Below are positions 8,765-17,112 of a stretch of 64,000 nucleotides of DNA, one piece after another. Numbering within the stretch: position 1 is the first letter of the stretch; each line of letters begins with the position of its first letter. The position numbers and the translations under genes were made by a program. The stretch is from contig NZ_CP039292.1 of the NCBI RefSeq assembly GCF_004798665.1, positions 1,240,001-1,304,000 on the forward strand. Reading direction: 5' to 3'. Source of the DNA: Actinomyces procaprae (GTDB lineage Bacteria > Actinomycetota > Actinomycetes > Actinomycetales > Actinomycetaceae). The notes below the pieces were generated by a model. That model saw only the letters and a list, made by a program, of their open reading frames with translations, was not told the DNA's origin and did not search any database.

Positions 8765-9772
8765 ATGGCCACCCGCGCCGAGGTCGCACGCCTGGCCGGA
8801 GTCTCCCCTTCAACCGTCACCTATGTCCTGACGGGACAGCGACCCACCACCCGGGCCACGCGGGAGCGGGTGCAGCGCGCCATCGACGAGTTGGGTTATC
8901 GGCCCAACCGGCATGCCTCCATGCTGGCGGCTCGCTCGGTGCGCACGGTCGGGGTGCTGTTTCGCATGCAGCGCTCCGGCATTGATGTCAACGATCTGGA
9001 GTATGTCGAGGGTCTGCGCCAGGGCGTGGAGCCGCAGGGCATGCAGGTTTTCGTTCCCGTGGGACGGCGTTCGGGACCGATGGACGCGCTGGAGGCCCTG
9101 GTTCGCTCCCGGGCGCTGGAGGCCGCCGTCCTCATGGACGTAGCCATTGACGACGAACGTGAGGAGTATCTGCTGGGGGAGGGCGTGCCGACCGTGCTGA
9201 TTGGCACGTCGAACCGTGCCGACGGCGCGCCGGGGGTGGACGCCGACTTCGAGCGGATGGCGGATCTGGGTGTGCACCACCTGGTGGAGCTCGGCCACCG
9301 CCGCATCCTGTTCCTCATGCGCGACGTGCATGCCGATAGGTCTCACGCCTATGCGGCTCAGAGCCAGGCTGTACGTCAGGCCGCCCGTAGGCATGGGGTT
9401 GAGGCCGTGTTCCGTTCTTGTCCCGACAACGTCATTGCCGGCGCGCATGTACTCGGACCAGACGGGCTGCCGGGGGGATGCACAGCCGTGGTCTCCAACA
9501 ACGTCAGTGCGTTCGAAGGCGTGATTGCGGCGGCGTGGGCGCGCGGCCTGTCTCTTCCAAACGATCTGTCCCTCGTATCGGTCGGCTTGACCGCGGCCCG
9601 CACCCCGGCCGGGGACTTGGTAACCGAGGTGGGGGTGGACCGGCCGGCGCTCGGGCGTATGGCCGGGGACCTGCTATTGCATTACCTGACCGATGATTCA
9701 GTATCCGGTGTAACGCTGGTCGAGCCGCGCCTTATTGACCACGGTTCGACCGCCTCGCCGGGCCCCGCCTGA
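8765..9772 (+). CDS. LacI-family transcriptional regulator of the first sugar module
   Basis: A 335-residue repressor. The N-terminal helix-turn-helix (EVARLAGVSPSTVTYVL, residues 5-21) is followed by the hinge and a periplasmic-binding-protein-like sugar sensor (TVGVLFRM, LGHRRILFL, DLSLVSVGL). The ATG at 8765 lies five bases after GGAAGGAGA; a 15-codon upstream extension is in-frame but has no better site. It follows the GH13 gene by 46 bp and is likely read with it. Probable targets are the palindromes near 3455-3504 and itself. The sensor domain lacks any feature that tells which sugar is the inducer. Confidence 0.92.
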   Translation: MATRAEVARLAGVSPSTVTYVLTGQRPTTRATRERVQRAIDELGYRPNRHASMLAARSVRTVGVLFRMQRSGIDVNDLEYVEGLRQGVEPQGMQVFVPVGRRSGPMDALEALVRSRALEAAVLMDVAIDDEREEYLLGEGVPTVLIGTSNRADGAPGVDADFERMADLGVHHLVELGHRRILFLMRDVHADRSHAYAAQSQAVRQAARRHGVEAVFRSCPDNVIAGAHVLGPDGLPGGCTAVVSNNVSAFEGVIAAAWARGLSLPNDLSLVSVGLTAARTPAGDLVTEVGVDRPALGRMAGDLLLHYLTDDSVSGVTLVEPRLIDHGSTASPGPA

Positions 9773-9773
9773 T

Positions 9774-9811
9774 CCGCCGAGGCCGGTCGGCATGGCGACC
9801 GACCTCGGCGG
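9774..9811. terminator. Bidirectional hairpin between convergent lacI-type and GH31 genes
   Basis: A 16-bp stem (9774-9789 with 9796-9811, one G-T wobble) with a 6-base loop fills the 64-bp gap between two convergent stops. There is no strong T-run on either side. Its position strongly suggests it ends transcription from both directions. Confidence 0.65.
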
Positions 9812-9836
9812 AGCAACGGCTCCCGCGGGTGTGGGG

Positions 9837-12320
9837 TCAGGCGACCTCGCTAATGGCGGCCAACAGCTGCTCGGACAAGCCGGCTGCTCGTAGGCCGCCG
9901 ATGAGTGCGCCGCCGGTGGCCCCGGAGGAGACCACGCCCCAGGCCCGGTCCTTGGCCGGGTAGGACATCTGGGCGGGTTCAAGGATCCGGAAGACCTCGT
10001 CTGCCAGCGACGGCGGCTTAGTGCTCACGCCCGACAGCTCGAGCACGACGCCGTCGGCCGGGCGCACCGTGCCCAGGGAGACGTCCAGGCCGCCGCCTAG
10101 GGTGAAGCCGTCGGCGGGGCGTTCCTTGACAGGGGTGTCGGTGCCGTTCACGCGGGCCGTGGCCTGGCCGCCGGCGGACAGCAGGTGCACGGTGATCTCC
10201 CGTTCTTCCGGTACGACGCCGTCCGGACCGTCCTGGGTGATTGCCAGGCGGGCCGAGCCGGCCGCCTCGTCCCAGGTGAGCGTGAAGCGGGTGCGCACCA
10301 CGCCGTCGGGCCCGGGCGCGGCGGAGCCATCGTCCTCCTCGAGCACGAACTCGCCGTCGGCTCCCGGCACGACGACCACGGAGAGATGGCGTGGGTTGTC
10401 GCCGGCCGCCTCGCCAAGGTCCTCGGCGCCGACGATCACGGACCCGGTGCGCGCCAGGACGGGCACCTGCTCCAGGGGACGGGAGAAGGTGAGCATGCGC
10501 CCGTCGGCGGCAGCGGCGTCGTAGCGGCGCCCGGTGGGCAGGTCGAACCAGGTGCCCTGGGGCAGCCAGGCCTCCTCCTGAGCCAGGCGCGAGGCCGGGT
10601 CGGCGGGGCGGGTGATCGGCATGACGAGCAGGTCCCCGAAGAGGAACTCATTGCGGTTGTCGTAGGACCCCGTGCGCCAGGGGTAATCGTGGTAGAGCGG
10701 ACGCACCGGGCCGATGCCCTCGGCGTGCGCACGGCGCGCCCACGTATACAGGTAGGGCACGAGCCGGTGCCGCAGCCGCAGGTACGCATCCATGGTGGCG
10801 TGGGCGTCGCGCGAGTAACGCCACGGCTCCTTGGAGTTGAACACCGACATGGTGGAGTGCATGCGGTTGATGGGGGAGAAGCAGCCCAGTTGCACCCAGC
10901 GGGCCGTCATTTGATCGTCCTTGACGCCGAGCATGTGGCCACCGATGTCGTTGGACCACCAGTAGTAGCCGATGTTGGCGGAGGTGGCGGTGAATTCCGG
11001 CTGGAAGCGCAGCGACTCCCAGGAGGTCACCGTGTCTCCCGAGAAGCCGATCGGGGTGCGGTGGCTGGAGGCGTCGGCGAAGCGTGAGAAGGTGATGGGA
11101 CGACGCCTGTAGGGTGTCTGGCCGGGACCGCTGCGCTCGCGTCCGGAGTCGAGGTAGTGGACGTGGTTGAGCATCCACAGCGGGTCCAGGCCCGGAATAT
11201 CGGTGTCGCCTCCCTGCTGCCAGTCCAGCCACCAGAAGTCGACTCCCTGCGCCTCCAGGGTGTGGTGGGCGTGCTCCAGGTATACGGCGGTGAAGTCCTT
11301 GTCTCCGATGTTGAAGGGGATATCCGCTCCCGTGGCGGGATCCAGGCCGAGCGCTCGGGCCACGGGCTCGTAGGCGTCCTCATGGCGGCGTATGCCCGCG
11401 GCCGGATGCAGGTTGAGCGTCACCTGCATGCCGCGCTCGTGCAGGGCCGCCAGGAAGCGTTTCGGATCGGGGAACAGCTCGCGGTTCCAGGTGTAGCCGG
11501 TCCAGCCGTTGCCGATGGCGGGATCAATGTCCACCAGGTGCCAGTCCATATCGATCACGGCCACCGAGAACGGCAGTTGCTCCGCGGCGAAACGGTCCAT
11601 CAGCTCCAGGTAGGACTTCTCGGAGTACCGGTGGAAGCGGCTCCACCAGTTGCCCAGCAGTGCGCGCGGAATCAACGGGGTGGGGCCGGTCAGTGCGAAG
11701 AAGTCGCGCAGGGCCGAGCGGTAGTCCTGCCCGTAGCCGAAGAAGTACAGGTCCTGATCGGGGGACTGCCCGCAGTCGCTGCCGGATCGTGGCCGCGGGC
11801 GCACCCACTCGTCCTCCTGGATGAGCAGGGAGCCGGAGTCGTCAATGATCGAGTGCCCGGTGATTGACAGCAGGCCGGGCTGCACCGGGGTGGCGCCGTC
11901 AACGGTGTCGAGCGTGCGCACGGTGCCGCCCAGGTTGGTGCGATAGGCCTCATCCGGGTCCCAGCGGTCCCCGTAGCGCCAGGTTCCGCCGTGCGCGCCG
12001 ATGACGGCGGTGCGCAGGGCGACGCTGAGGCCGGAGCGGGAGAAGCCACGCGCGGGCAGGTACGTCAGGTGCAGGTGCTCGGTGATGATCTCGACCCGGT
12101 CCTCGCTGCGGCGCACCTGGAAGTCAGGAACCGGGCCCAGGTCGCGGCTGACCACCAGCTGGGTGGCTGCGTCCACGAAGTTGCCTTCGCGGGAGTACTC
12201 CATGCGGATGAGCCGGGAGGTCAGCACCGTGAAGCGGTAGTCGGTGCCGGCGACGACGGCACCGGGGCGGGCGGGAGCTGGACGTGGCCGGTCGGCGCCG
12301 GGGGAGAGGGGAGAGGTCAT
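9837..12320 (-). CDS. Glycoside hydrolase family 31 alpha-glucosidase/alpha-xylosidase-like enzyme
   Basis: An 827-residue intracellular GH31 enzyme. An N-terminal beta-sandwich region (to about residue 215) precedes the barrel. The likely nucleophile Asp is in WWLDWQQGG (about residue 363) and the acid/base Asp in GFSGDTVTSW (about 428). The C-terminal beta domains begin near residue 600. The WLDWQQG variant differs from the WxDMNE of classic alpha-glucosidases, so specificity could be for an unusual alpha-glucoside. There is no signal peptide; the start at 12320 follows GAAAGG. It is divergent from the LacI gene at 12509, which probably controls it, and convergent with the LacI gene at 8765. 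Confidence 0.9.
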   Translation of the reverse strand: MTSPLSPGADRPRPAPARPGAVVAGTDYRFTVLTSRLIRMEYSREGNFVDAATQLVVSRDLGPVPDFQVRRSEDRVEIITEHLHLTYLPARGFSRSGLSVALRTAVIGAHGGTWRYGDRWDPDEAYRTNLGGTVRTLDTVDGATPVQPGLLSITGHSIIDDSGSLLIQEDEWVRPRPRSGSDCGQSPDQDLYFFGYGQDYRSALRDFFALTGPTPLIPRALLGNWWSRFHRYSEKSYLELMDRFAAEQLPFSVAVIDMDWHLVDIDPAIGNGWTGYTWNRELFPDPKRFLAALHERGMQVTLNLHPAAGIRRHEDAYEPVARALGLDPATGADIPFNIGDKDFTAVYLEHAHHTLEAQGVDFWWLDWQQGGDTDIPGLDPLWMLNHVHYLDSGRERSGPGQTPYRRRPITFSRFADASSHRTPIGFSGDTVTSWESLRFQPEFTATSANIGYYWWSNDIGGHMLGVKDDQMTARWVQLGCFSPINRMHSTMSVFNSKEPWRYSRDAHATMDAYLRLRHRLVPYLYTWARRAHAEGIGPVRPLYHDYPWRTGSYDNRNEFLFGDLLVMPITRPADPASRLAQEEAWLPQGTWFDLPTGRRYDAAAADGRMLTFSRPLEQVPVLARTGSVIVGAEDLGEAAGDNPRHLSVVVVPGADGEFVLEEDDGSAAPGPDGVVRTRFTLTWDEAAGSARLAITQDGPDGVVPEEREITVHLLSAGGQATARVNGTDTPVKERPADGFTLGGGLDVSLGTVRPADGVVLELSGVSTKPPSLADEVFRILEPAQMSYPAKDRAWGVVSSGATGGALIGGLRAAGLSEQLLAAISEVA

Positions 12321-12378
12321 GGATGGCCTTTCGGGGGCTGGAGTCGGTAAGAGCAGGCGTTCTACCGCCGTTGGGTTT

Positions 12379-12402
12379 TGCGATAAACGTAAGCGTAGCG
12401 CA
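12379..12402. promoter_or_regulatory. Imperfect dyad in the GH31/lacI divergent gap
   Basis: In the 188-bp divergent gap an AT-richer patch begins TGCGATAAACG and ends GCGTAGCGCA, giving TGCG...CGCA symmetry with mismatches in the middle. On the minus strand it contains TACGTT, a possible -10 of the GH31 gene. LacI-family operators commonly lie in such gaps. The symmetry is weak, so this is only a candidate. Confidence 0.3.
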
Positions 12403-12508
12403 TCTACTGATGCCGACGGCGCCGACTGTTCCGGCCGGCTGTGCGAGAATCCTGTGAGCAGGCTCGATTGGCGGGTCGGTGCATGGCGGCGCGCGTGAGG
12501 GGGACATT

Positions 12509-13531
12509 GTGGCGACGCTCAAGGATGTTGCGGCGCGGGCGGGCGTGAGCGCTATGACGGTCTCCAACGTCATCAACGGGCGGGCGGGCAAGGTGTCGGA
12601 GCCGACCATCGCCCGCGTGCAGGAGGCCATTGCGGCGCTGGGGTACGTGCCCAGCGCGGCCGCCCGCTCGCTGGCCGGCTCCTCCTCGCGCATCCTCGCC
12701 CTGGTCTACGAGGCCGTGCCGGGGCGCCCGGCACTGGAGTCCCCGTATGAGTCGCTGTTCGTGGGGGTATGTGAGCAGGCGGCGCGGGCGGAGGGCTATG
12801 CACTCATGCTCTGCGGCGCCTCCAAGGCGGAGGACACGGTTGCCCAGCTGCGCTCATGGAATGTTGCCGGGGCGATCGTGATGGCCACGACCCGCATGCC
12901 TCCCGGTGAGTTCCTGGAGCGCTCCGGTATCCCGGCGGTTTTCGTCGACGCCTACCGTGAGGCGGATGGCATCTCTCGGGTCAATGTCGACGACGTCGGC
13001 GGCGCCCGCATGGTGGGTGAGCGGCTCGGGCGCGCCGGGCACAGGCGCGTGGCGTTCGTGGGCCCGACGGTCGATGTGCCCGGGGTGGTGCGTGAACGGC
13101 TGCGAGGCCTGCGCGCGGGGCTGGCCGCACACGGCGGTGGCGTCGAGCGGCGTGACGTGCTGCTCAGCGAGGTCGATTTCGTCGAGGGCGTGGCCGTCGC
13201 GGGCCGGGTACTGGAGCGCGAGCCCGCCGTGACCGCCGTGTTCGCCTCCGGCGACGTACTGGCACTCGGTGTCATCATGGGGCTGCGTCGCGCCGGGGTG
13301 AGCGTGCCTGAGGAGGTCTCCGTGGTCGGCTTCGACGGGCTGGACCTGGCCCGCTACGTAGATCCGCCACTGACAACCGTGTGTCAGCCGATACGGGACA
13401 AGGCCGCTACGGCCGTCGCCTTTCTGCTGGATGAACTGCACGACGGCGACGGCGCCCCGCGGCAAACGGTGCTACCGGTCGCCTGGCAGGAGGGCGGGAC
13501 GCTCGGGCCGGCAGCGAGCCTCGACAGGTGA
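12509..13531 (+). CDS. LacI-family transcriptional regulator, likely controlling the GH31 gene
   Basis: A 340-residue repressor starting at GTG 12509 (VATLKDVAARAG), with GAGGGGGA seven bases upstream; an ATG 30 bases earlier gives an unlikely extension before the DNA-binding domain. The helix-turn-helix is DVAARAGVSAMTVSNVI (residues 6-22). The sensor domain has the standard blocks (ILALVYEA, HRRVAFVGP, VFASGDVLALGVI, VSVVGFDGLDLARYVDPPLT), the last typical of sugar-responsive members. It is divergent from GH31, so local control is the natural reading. No other gene is close downstream. Confidence 0.92.
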   Translation: MATLKDVAARAGVSAMTVSNVINGRAGKVSEPTIARVQEAIAALGYVPSAAARSLAGSSSRILALVYEAVPGRPALESPYESLFVGVCEQAARAEGYALMLCGASKAEDTVAQLRSWNVAGAIVMATTRMPPGEFLERSGIPAVFVDAYREADGISRVNVDDVGGARMVGERLGRAGHRRVAFVGPTVDVPGVVRERLRGLRAGLAAHGGGVERRDVLLSEVDFVEGVAVAGRVLEREPAVTAVFASGDVLALGVIMGLRRAGVSVPEEVSVVGFDGLDLARYVDPPLTTVCQPIRDKAATAVAFLLDELHDGDGAPRQTVLPVAWQEGGTLGPAASLDR

Positions 13532-13625
13532 ATCGTGAAAGAGCTCTAGAGCTGCCTGGCGGGTCTAGAGGGATGATGACTGGGTGTGGGAGTCGGCCAG
13601 GGCGGAGAGCCTCTTGCTACTTGCC

Positions 13626-13814
13626 CTATTGGTTGTGCCTCAACCTGATTGCCGTTGCGTCGAGGGCTCCCACAATGGGCGCGGCGATGAGGATCAGTGG
13701 GATGTTGTCTCCATGTCCCAGGGCCGCGGAGATCCCGCAGACACCTGCGGCAACGATAACCGTCGCCAGGACGTGCCGTGCAAAATGCGGCTTGTGACGA
13801 ATTGAGTTGTCCAT
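13626..13814 (-). CDS. Small two-helix membrane protein of unknown function
   Basis: A 62-residue protein starting MDNSIRHKPHF. It has two hydrophobic segments, VLATVIVAAGVCGISAALG and IPLILIAAPIVGALDATAI, joined by a short polar turn (HGDN), and ends in a basic tail. AAGAAG lies about eight bases before the chosen ATG. A longer in-frame reading from 13931 adds a less hydrophobic stretch and is not favoured. The family is not recognised. It stands alone between the LacI gene and a repeat-rich intergenic region. Confidence 0.5.
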   Translation of the reverse strand: MDNSIRHKPHFARHVLATVIVAAGVCGISAALGHGDNIPLILIAAPIVGALDATAIRLRHNQ

Positions 13815-13944
13815 AGGATCACTTCTTCTTGCAGGGAGCATTGCAGTCCGGGAATAGGCTCGGTGCAAATATACTCCCTCGCAGATCACGCCGGGAACCC
13901 CTCCGGCAACGGTGAATGCGCCGCAATCCATCGCAGTAGGTCGT

Positions 13945-14206
13945 GTTGTGCGCAGCCAGGCGCGCGGGGCCGTTCCCGCGGTGTTGGGGGCCTGGTTGCC
14001 GGCAGCCGAAGGGGGCGGGCGGGGTCTGGTACCGCCCCGTTGGACCGCTTACGGCCCGTTGGACCGCTTACGGCCCGATGGACCGCTGTAAACGGTGGCT
14101 AGGGCGGTCCAACGGGGGCGCAGGGGTCCAACGGGGGCGCAGGGGTCCAACTGGCGGGCTCGACGGCCGCGCACACAGACACCCAAGCGCTCACACAACC
14201 GGACCT
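13945..14206. repeat. Dispersed intergenic repeat, copy 1, with convergent 19-bp units
   Basis: About 262 bp that recur at 63220-63499 with high identity. The core has three 19-bp units beginning GTTGGACCGC (14039, 14058; variant at 14077), then after GTGGCTAGG three inverted units containing GGTCCAAC (14106, 14125, 14144), again at 19-bp spacing. The element starts GTTGTGCGCAG and ends CTCACACAACCGGACCT. No reading frame in it looks like a gene. The middle can fold as GTTGGACCGC against GCGGTCCAAC. Confidence 0.85.
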
Positions 14207-14366
14207 AGCCGCTTTCTGAGAGAACCCTGCTGCTGCATATGCGATCCTGGCGCAGGGTGTGATGGCGGGCACTTACGTATGACGAGATTTGCGGAGGAGC
14301 GTCGCTGCGTCGTCAACGCTGACTCGCTCGAGGCTGAGTGCAGCGTGTCTTGGGGAAACGGGCGGG

Positions 14367-14460
14367 CCATGGTGCTTGATGTGCTCTGGAGGGAGCCTCG
14401 ACGGTGGCGGAGCCCGACGCCCGGACGCCATGGTGCTTGATGGGCTTTGGAAGGGAGGCT
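14367..14460. repeat. Pair of direct repeats, 61 bp apart
   Basis: CCATGGTGCTTGATG plus about 18 further partly conserved bases (GCT-TGGA-GGGAG) occurs at 14367-14400 and again at 14428-14460. It lies in a stretch of about 300 bases between the dispersed repeat and the ROK gene end in which I see no gene. Function unknown. Confidence 0.6.
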
Positions 14461-14513
14461 GCCCCAAGGGCGGTTGTGGGGTGAGGACTGATGTGGAATG
14501 TCACTGCACAATG

Positions 14514-15683
14514 TCATAACTCGCCCAGGACGCGGGCACGCAGGGCCAGGGTGGCGGCGCCGGTGGCCCATTCGGCCCGGTCGTGCTCGCGCACGACCAC
14601 GTCGAGCGGAGACGCACTGGCACGGCGTACCGCGGCGATCCCCTGCTGTACCTCGTCCTCGAAGAGCGTGGCGATGGCGGCGCGCTCGCCCGCAACCACC
14701 ACGACCTCGGGCAGGGTGAACGCCGCGGCCATGCCCAGCAAGCGCCCCAGCCTGCGCGCGTAGGAAGCACATAGAGACACGGCGTCGCCGTCACCAGCGG
14801 TCGCCAGCTCGACGACGTCCGCCGCCGCCAGCCAGTCGTGGCCGCGCTGCACCCAGGTGCGTTCGATCGCCTCATTGGTCAGGCAGTCCATCGCCGCTGC
14901 GGCGCTGGCCGGCCGGGCGCCGTCGGGCACTGGCACCATGCCCAGCAGACCCATCTCGGCGTCGGCGTTGGTCACGACCTGGCCGTCCACTACCAGTCCA
15001 TGGCCGACGCCGGCACCCACCGTGAGCAGGCTGAAGCGGCCGTGTTCCCGTCCCACTCCGAACCAGGCCTCCCGCAGCGTCAGTGCGGTCAGGTCGTTGC
15101 CGATAATGGTCGGCAAGCCCAGGCGCGCATTGATGAACTCGGCCAGGGGTACTCGGTGCCAGCCGTAGAACACGGCCTCGTCCACTGTGCGCCCATCGCG
15201 CGCCGTACCGCCCAGGCTCACCCCGAGGCAGGACGGCGGCGGGGCGTCGGGTGCGGCGGCGGACAGCTCGGCCAGGGCGGCGGCCAGCTCGCCGATGATC
15301 TCAGCGGGGGAGTGTCCCGGGAGTGGACGCCGCACGGTGGCGAGCACCCCCAGGCGCAGATCTGTCAGGACCGCCGTCAACAGATTCGTCGACAGTCCCA
15401 CCCCCACCACGGACTCGGCGTCCGCACGTACCTCCAGCGGCGACTGCGGCCGGCCGGTGTCGGCGACCTGCTGGGTGTGCACGGTGAGCAGGCCCGCCTC
15501 CACCAGCGGTGTCGTCAGCCGGGTGACGGAGCCGGGGGAGATACCGACGAGGCGCATGAGGTCGGGGCGAAGCAGCCTCCCGTGGCGCAGTAGGGCCAGC
15601 ACGATCTCGCGCTGGGTGTCGCTGAGCGCGGTCCAGGGCGTTTTGTGCGATTCGATCCCGGCCGGGGCGTTTGAGTCGGCCAT
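14514..15683 (-). CDS. ROK-family transcriptional regulator (NagC/XylR-like)
   Basis: A 389-residue regulator. An N-terminal winged helix (REIVLALLRHGRLLRPDLMR to about residue 85) is joined to a ROK sugar-kinase-like domain (VVGVGLSTNLL; FSLLTVGAGVGHGLVVDG near residue 215). The usual ROK zinc motif CxCGxxGC is not present: the equivalent stretch reads PDGARPASAAAAMDCL, so metal binding and kinase activity are probably lost. It is divergent from the second sugar ABC operon with a 140-bp gap, so it probably represses that operon and senses its sugar or a phosphosugar. The start is the ATG at 15683 (MADSNAP). Confidence 0.9.
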   Translation of the reverse strand: MADSNAPAGIESHKTPWTALSDTQREIVLALLRHGRLLRPDLMRLVGISPGSVTRLTTPLVEAGLLTVHTQQVADTGRPQSPLEVRADAESVVGVGLSTNLLTAVLTDLRLGVLATVRRPLPGHSPAEIIGELAAALAELSAAAPDAPPPSCLGVSLGGTARDGRTVDEAVFYGWHRVPLAEFINARLGLPTIIGNDLTALTLREAWFGVGREHGRFSLLTVGAGVGHGLVVDGQVVTNADAEMGLLGMVPVPDGARPASAAAAMDCLTNEAIERTWVQRGHDWLAAADVVELATAGDGDAVSLCASYARRLGRLLGMAAAFTLPEVVVVAGERAAIATLFEDEVQQGIAAVRRASASPLDVVVREHDRAEWATGAATLALRARVLGEL

Positions 15684-15744
15684 GGCCCAATCATGCCCGA
15701 CTCGCAGTCAGGGCTCTTGTCCGATGGGCTTGCGCACAGGTTTC

Positions 15745-15763
15745 TTCTGACGCAGAATAATCT
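15745..15763 (+). promoter_or_regulatory. Candidate operator and -10 of the second sugar ABC operon
   Basis: A perfect dyad TTCTG-ACG-CAGAA (15745-15757) is directly followed by TAATCT (15758-15763), a good actinobacterial -10, 60 bp before the binding-protein start and 62 bp from the divergent ROK start. Binding by the ROK repressor would block this promoter. Inference from position and symmetry. Confidence 0.45.
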
Positions 15764-15823
15764 GTGTTGCCGCCGTCCGGCGGCAGTCCCACCCAACCTC
15801 AGCAAGGATGCACGGAGGTACCC

Positions 15824-17092
15824 ATGAGAGCACTGAGCAGGCGCTCCTTCCTCGCCGGCACGGCGACGGCGGCGGCGCTCGCGGCCACGGGCGGCACGCT
15901 CGCCGGCTGCTCCTCCTCAGACGGCAAGGTTCACTTGGAGCTGTTCCAGTTCAAGAGCGAGGCCATCGCCCTGTTCGACCAGATCTGCGCCGACTTCAAC
16001 GCCGCCAACCCGGACATCGTCGTCACCCAGAACTTCCAGGCCGACAACATCACCTCGTTGCGCGCCCGCCTGGTCAAGGGCGACACCCCGGACCTGATCA
16101 CCATCAACGGCGACTACAACTACGGCGCCCTGGCCGACACGGGCATCTTCTACGACTTCAACCGCACCGACCTGCTCGACGGCGTGAACCCGTCCATCGC
16201 CTCCATCCTGGACACGCTCGGCACCGGTGGTGAGGGCCAGACCAACGGCGTCGCCTTCGCCGACAACGGCTCGGGCATCATCTACAATAAGGACGTCTTC
16301 GACGACGCCGGCCTCGAGCCGCCGACCACCTGGGCCGAGTTGATTGAGATCTGCGACGAGCTCACCGCCCAGGGGATCGATCCCTTCTACTGGGCCATTA
16401 AGGACAACTGGACCGGCGCCCCCGCCTTCTCCTCCCTGTCCGGCTCCTTCCTCACCGACGGCGTCGCCGCCTGGTACGAAAAGCGCCGCGACCTGGACTC
16501 CGGCACCTCCTTCGCCGAGCTCAGCCCGGTGTTCGAGAAGATGTACCAGGCGGTCCAGTACGGCAACGGCGACAAGGCCGCCCTGGGCTACAACGACGGC
16601 AACCAGGGCTTCGCGCAGGGCAAGGCGGCCATGTACTGGCACGGCACCTACGCCATCCCCGCCATCCGCTCCTACAACCCGGACATCAACCTGGGCACCT
16701 TCGCCACCCCAGCCGACGACCCCGCCGACACCAAGGTCGTCTCCGGCGTCGACGTGGCCTTGACCATGGGCGAGAACCCGGCCCACCTGGAGGAGAACCT
16801 GCGCTTCTTCCAGTACCTGATGGACGAGGCCAACATGACCGCCTACTGCGACGAGCAGGTCGCCTACCCGACCCTGACGACGCTGTCCGCGCAGGACCCG
16901 GCCCTTGAGGGGCTCCAGCCGTACTTCGACGCCGGACGGGTGGCCACATACTCCGACCACAACTTCCCGCCGGCGATCACCCTGAACGCCTATATCCAGC
17001 AGTACCTGTTCAACGGCGACCTGGACCAGCTGATCTCCACGCTGGACGCCCAGTGGAACAAGGTCGTGCGCCGTATCAACGAGACGGCCTGA
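15824..17092 (+). CDS. Sugar ABC transporter substrate-binding lipoprotein (second module)
   Basis: A 422-residue family 1 solute-binding lipoprotein. The N-terminus has a Tat motif (SRRSFLAG) and a lipobox (LAGC, cysteine at about residue 28). The mature protein shows the usual ligand-binding fold (LITINGDYNYGALADTGIFYDF, YNKDVFDDAGLEPPTTW). The start at 15824 follows ACGGAGGTACCC; an upstream in-frame ATG would interrupt the signal. The permease genes follow after 20 bp. It is only distantly similar to the binding protein at 3532, so the two importers probably take different sugars. The neighbouring enzyme points to an alpha-1,6- or mixed-linkage glucoside. Confidence 0.93.
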   Translation: MRALSRRSFLAGTATAAALAATGGTLAGCSSSDGKVHLELFQFKSEAIALFDQICADFNAANPDIVVTQNFQADNITSLRARLVKGDTPDLITINGDYNYGALADTGIFYDFNRTDLLDGVNPSIASILDTLGTGGEGQTNGVAFADNGSGIIYNKDVFDDAGLEPPTTWAELIEICDELTAQGIDPFYWAIKDNWTGAPAFSSLSGSFLTDGVAAWYEKRRDLDSGTSFAELSPVFEKMYQAVQYGNGDKAALGYNDGNQGFAQGKAAMYWHGTYAIPAIRSYNPDINLGTFATPADDPADTKVVSGVDVALTMGENPAHLEENLRFFQYLMDEANMTAYCDEQVAYPTLTTLSAQDPALEGLQPYFDAGRVATYSDHNFPPAITLNAYIQQYLFNGDLDQLISTLDAQWNKVVRRINETA

Positions 17093-17112
17093 GGCAGGAG
17101 GACCGAATAACC

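Noticed and set aside
13945..14206. Insertion sequence or MITE with terminal inverted repeats
   Set aside because: The ends (GTTGTGCGCAG and CAACCGGACCT) are not clean inverted repeats of each other and no target duplication is seen; symmetry is in the middle.
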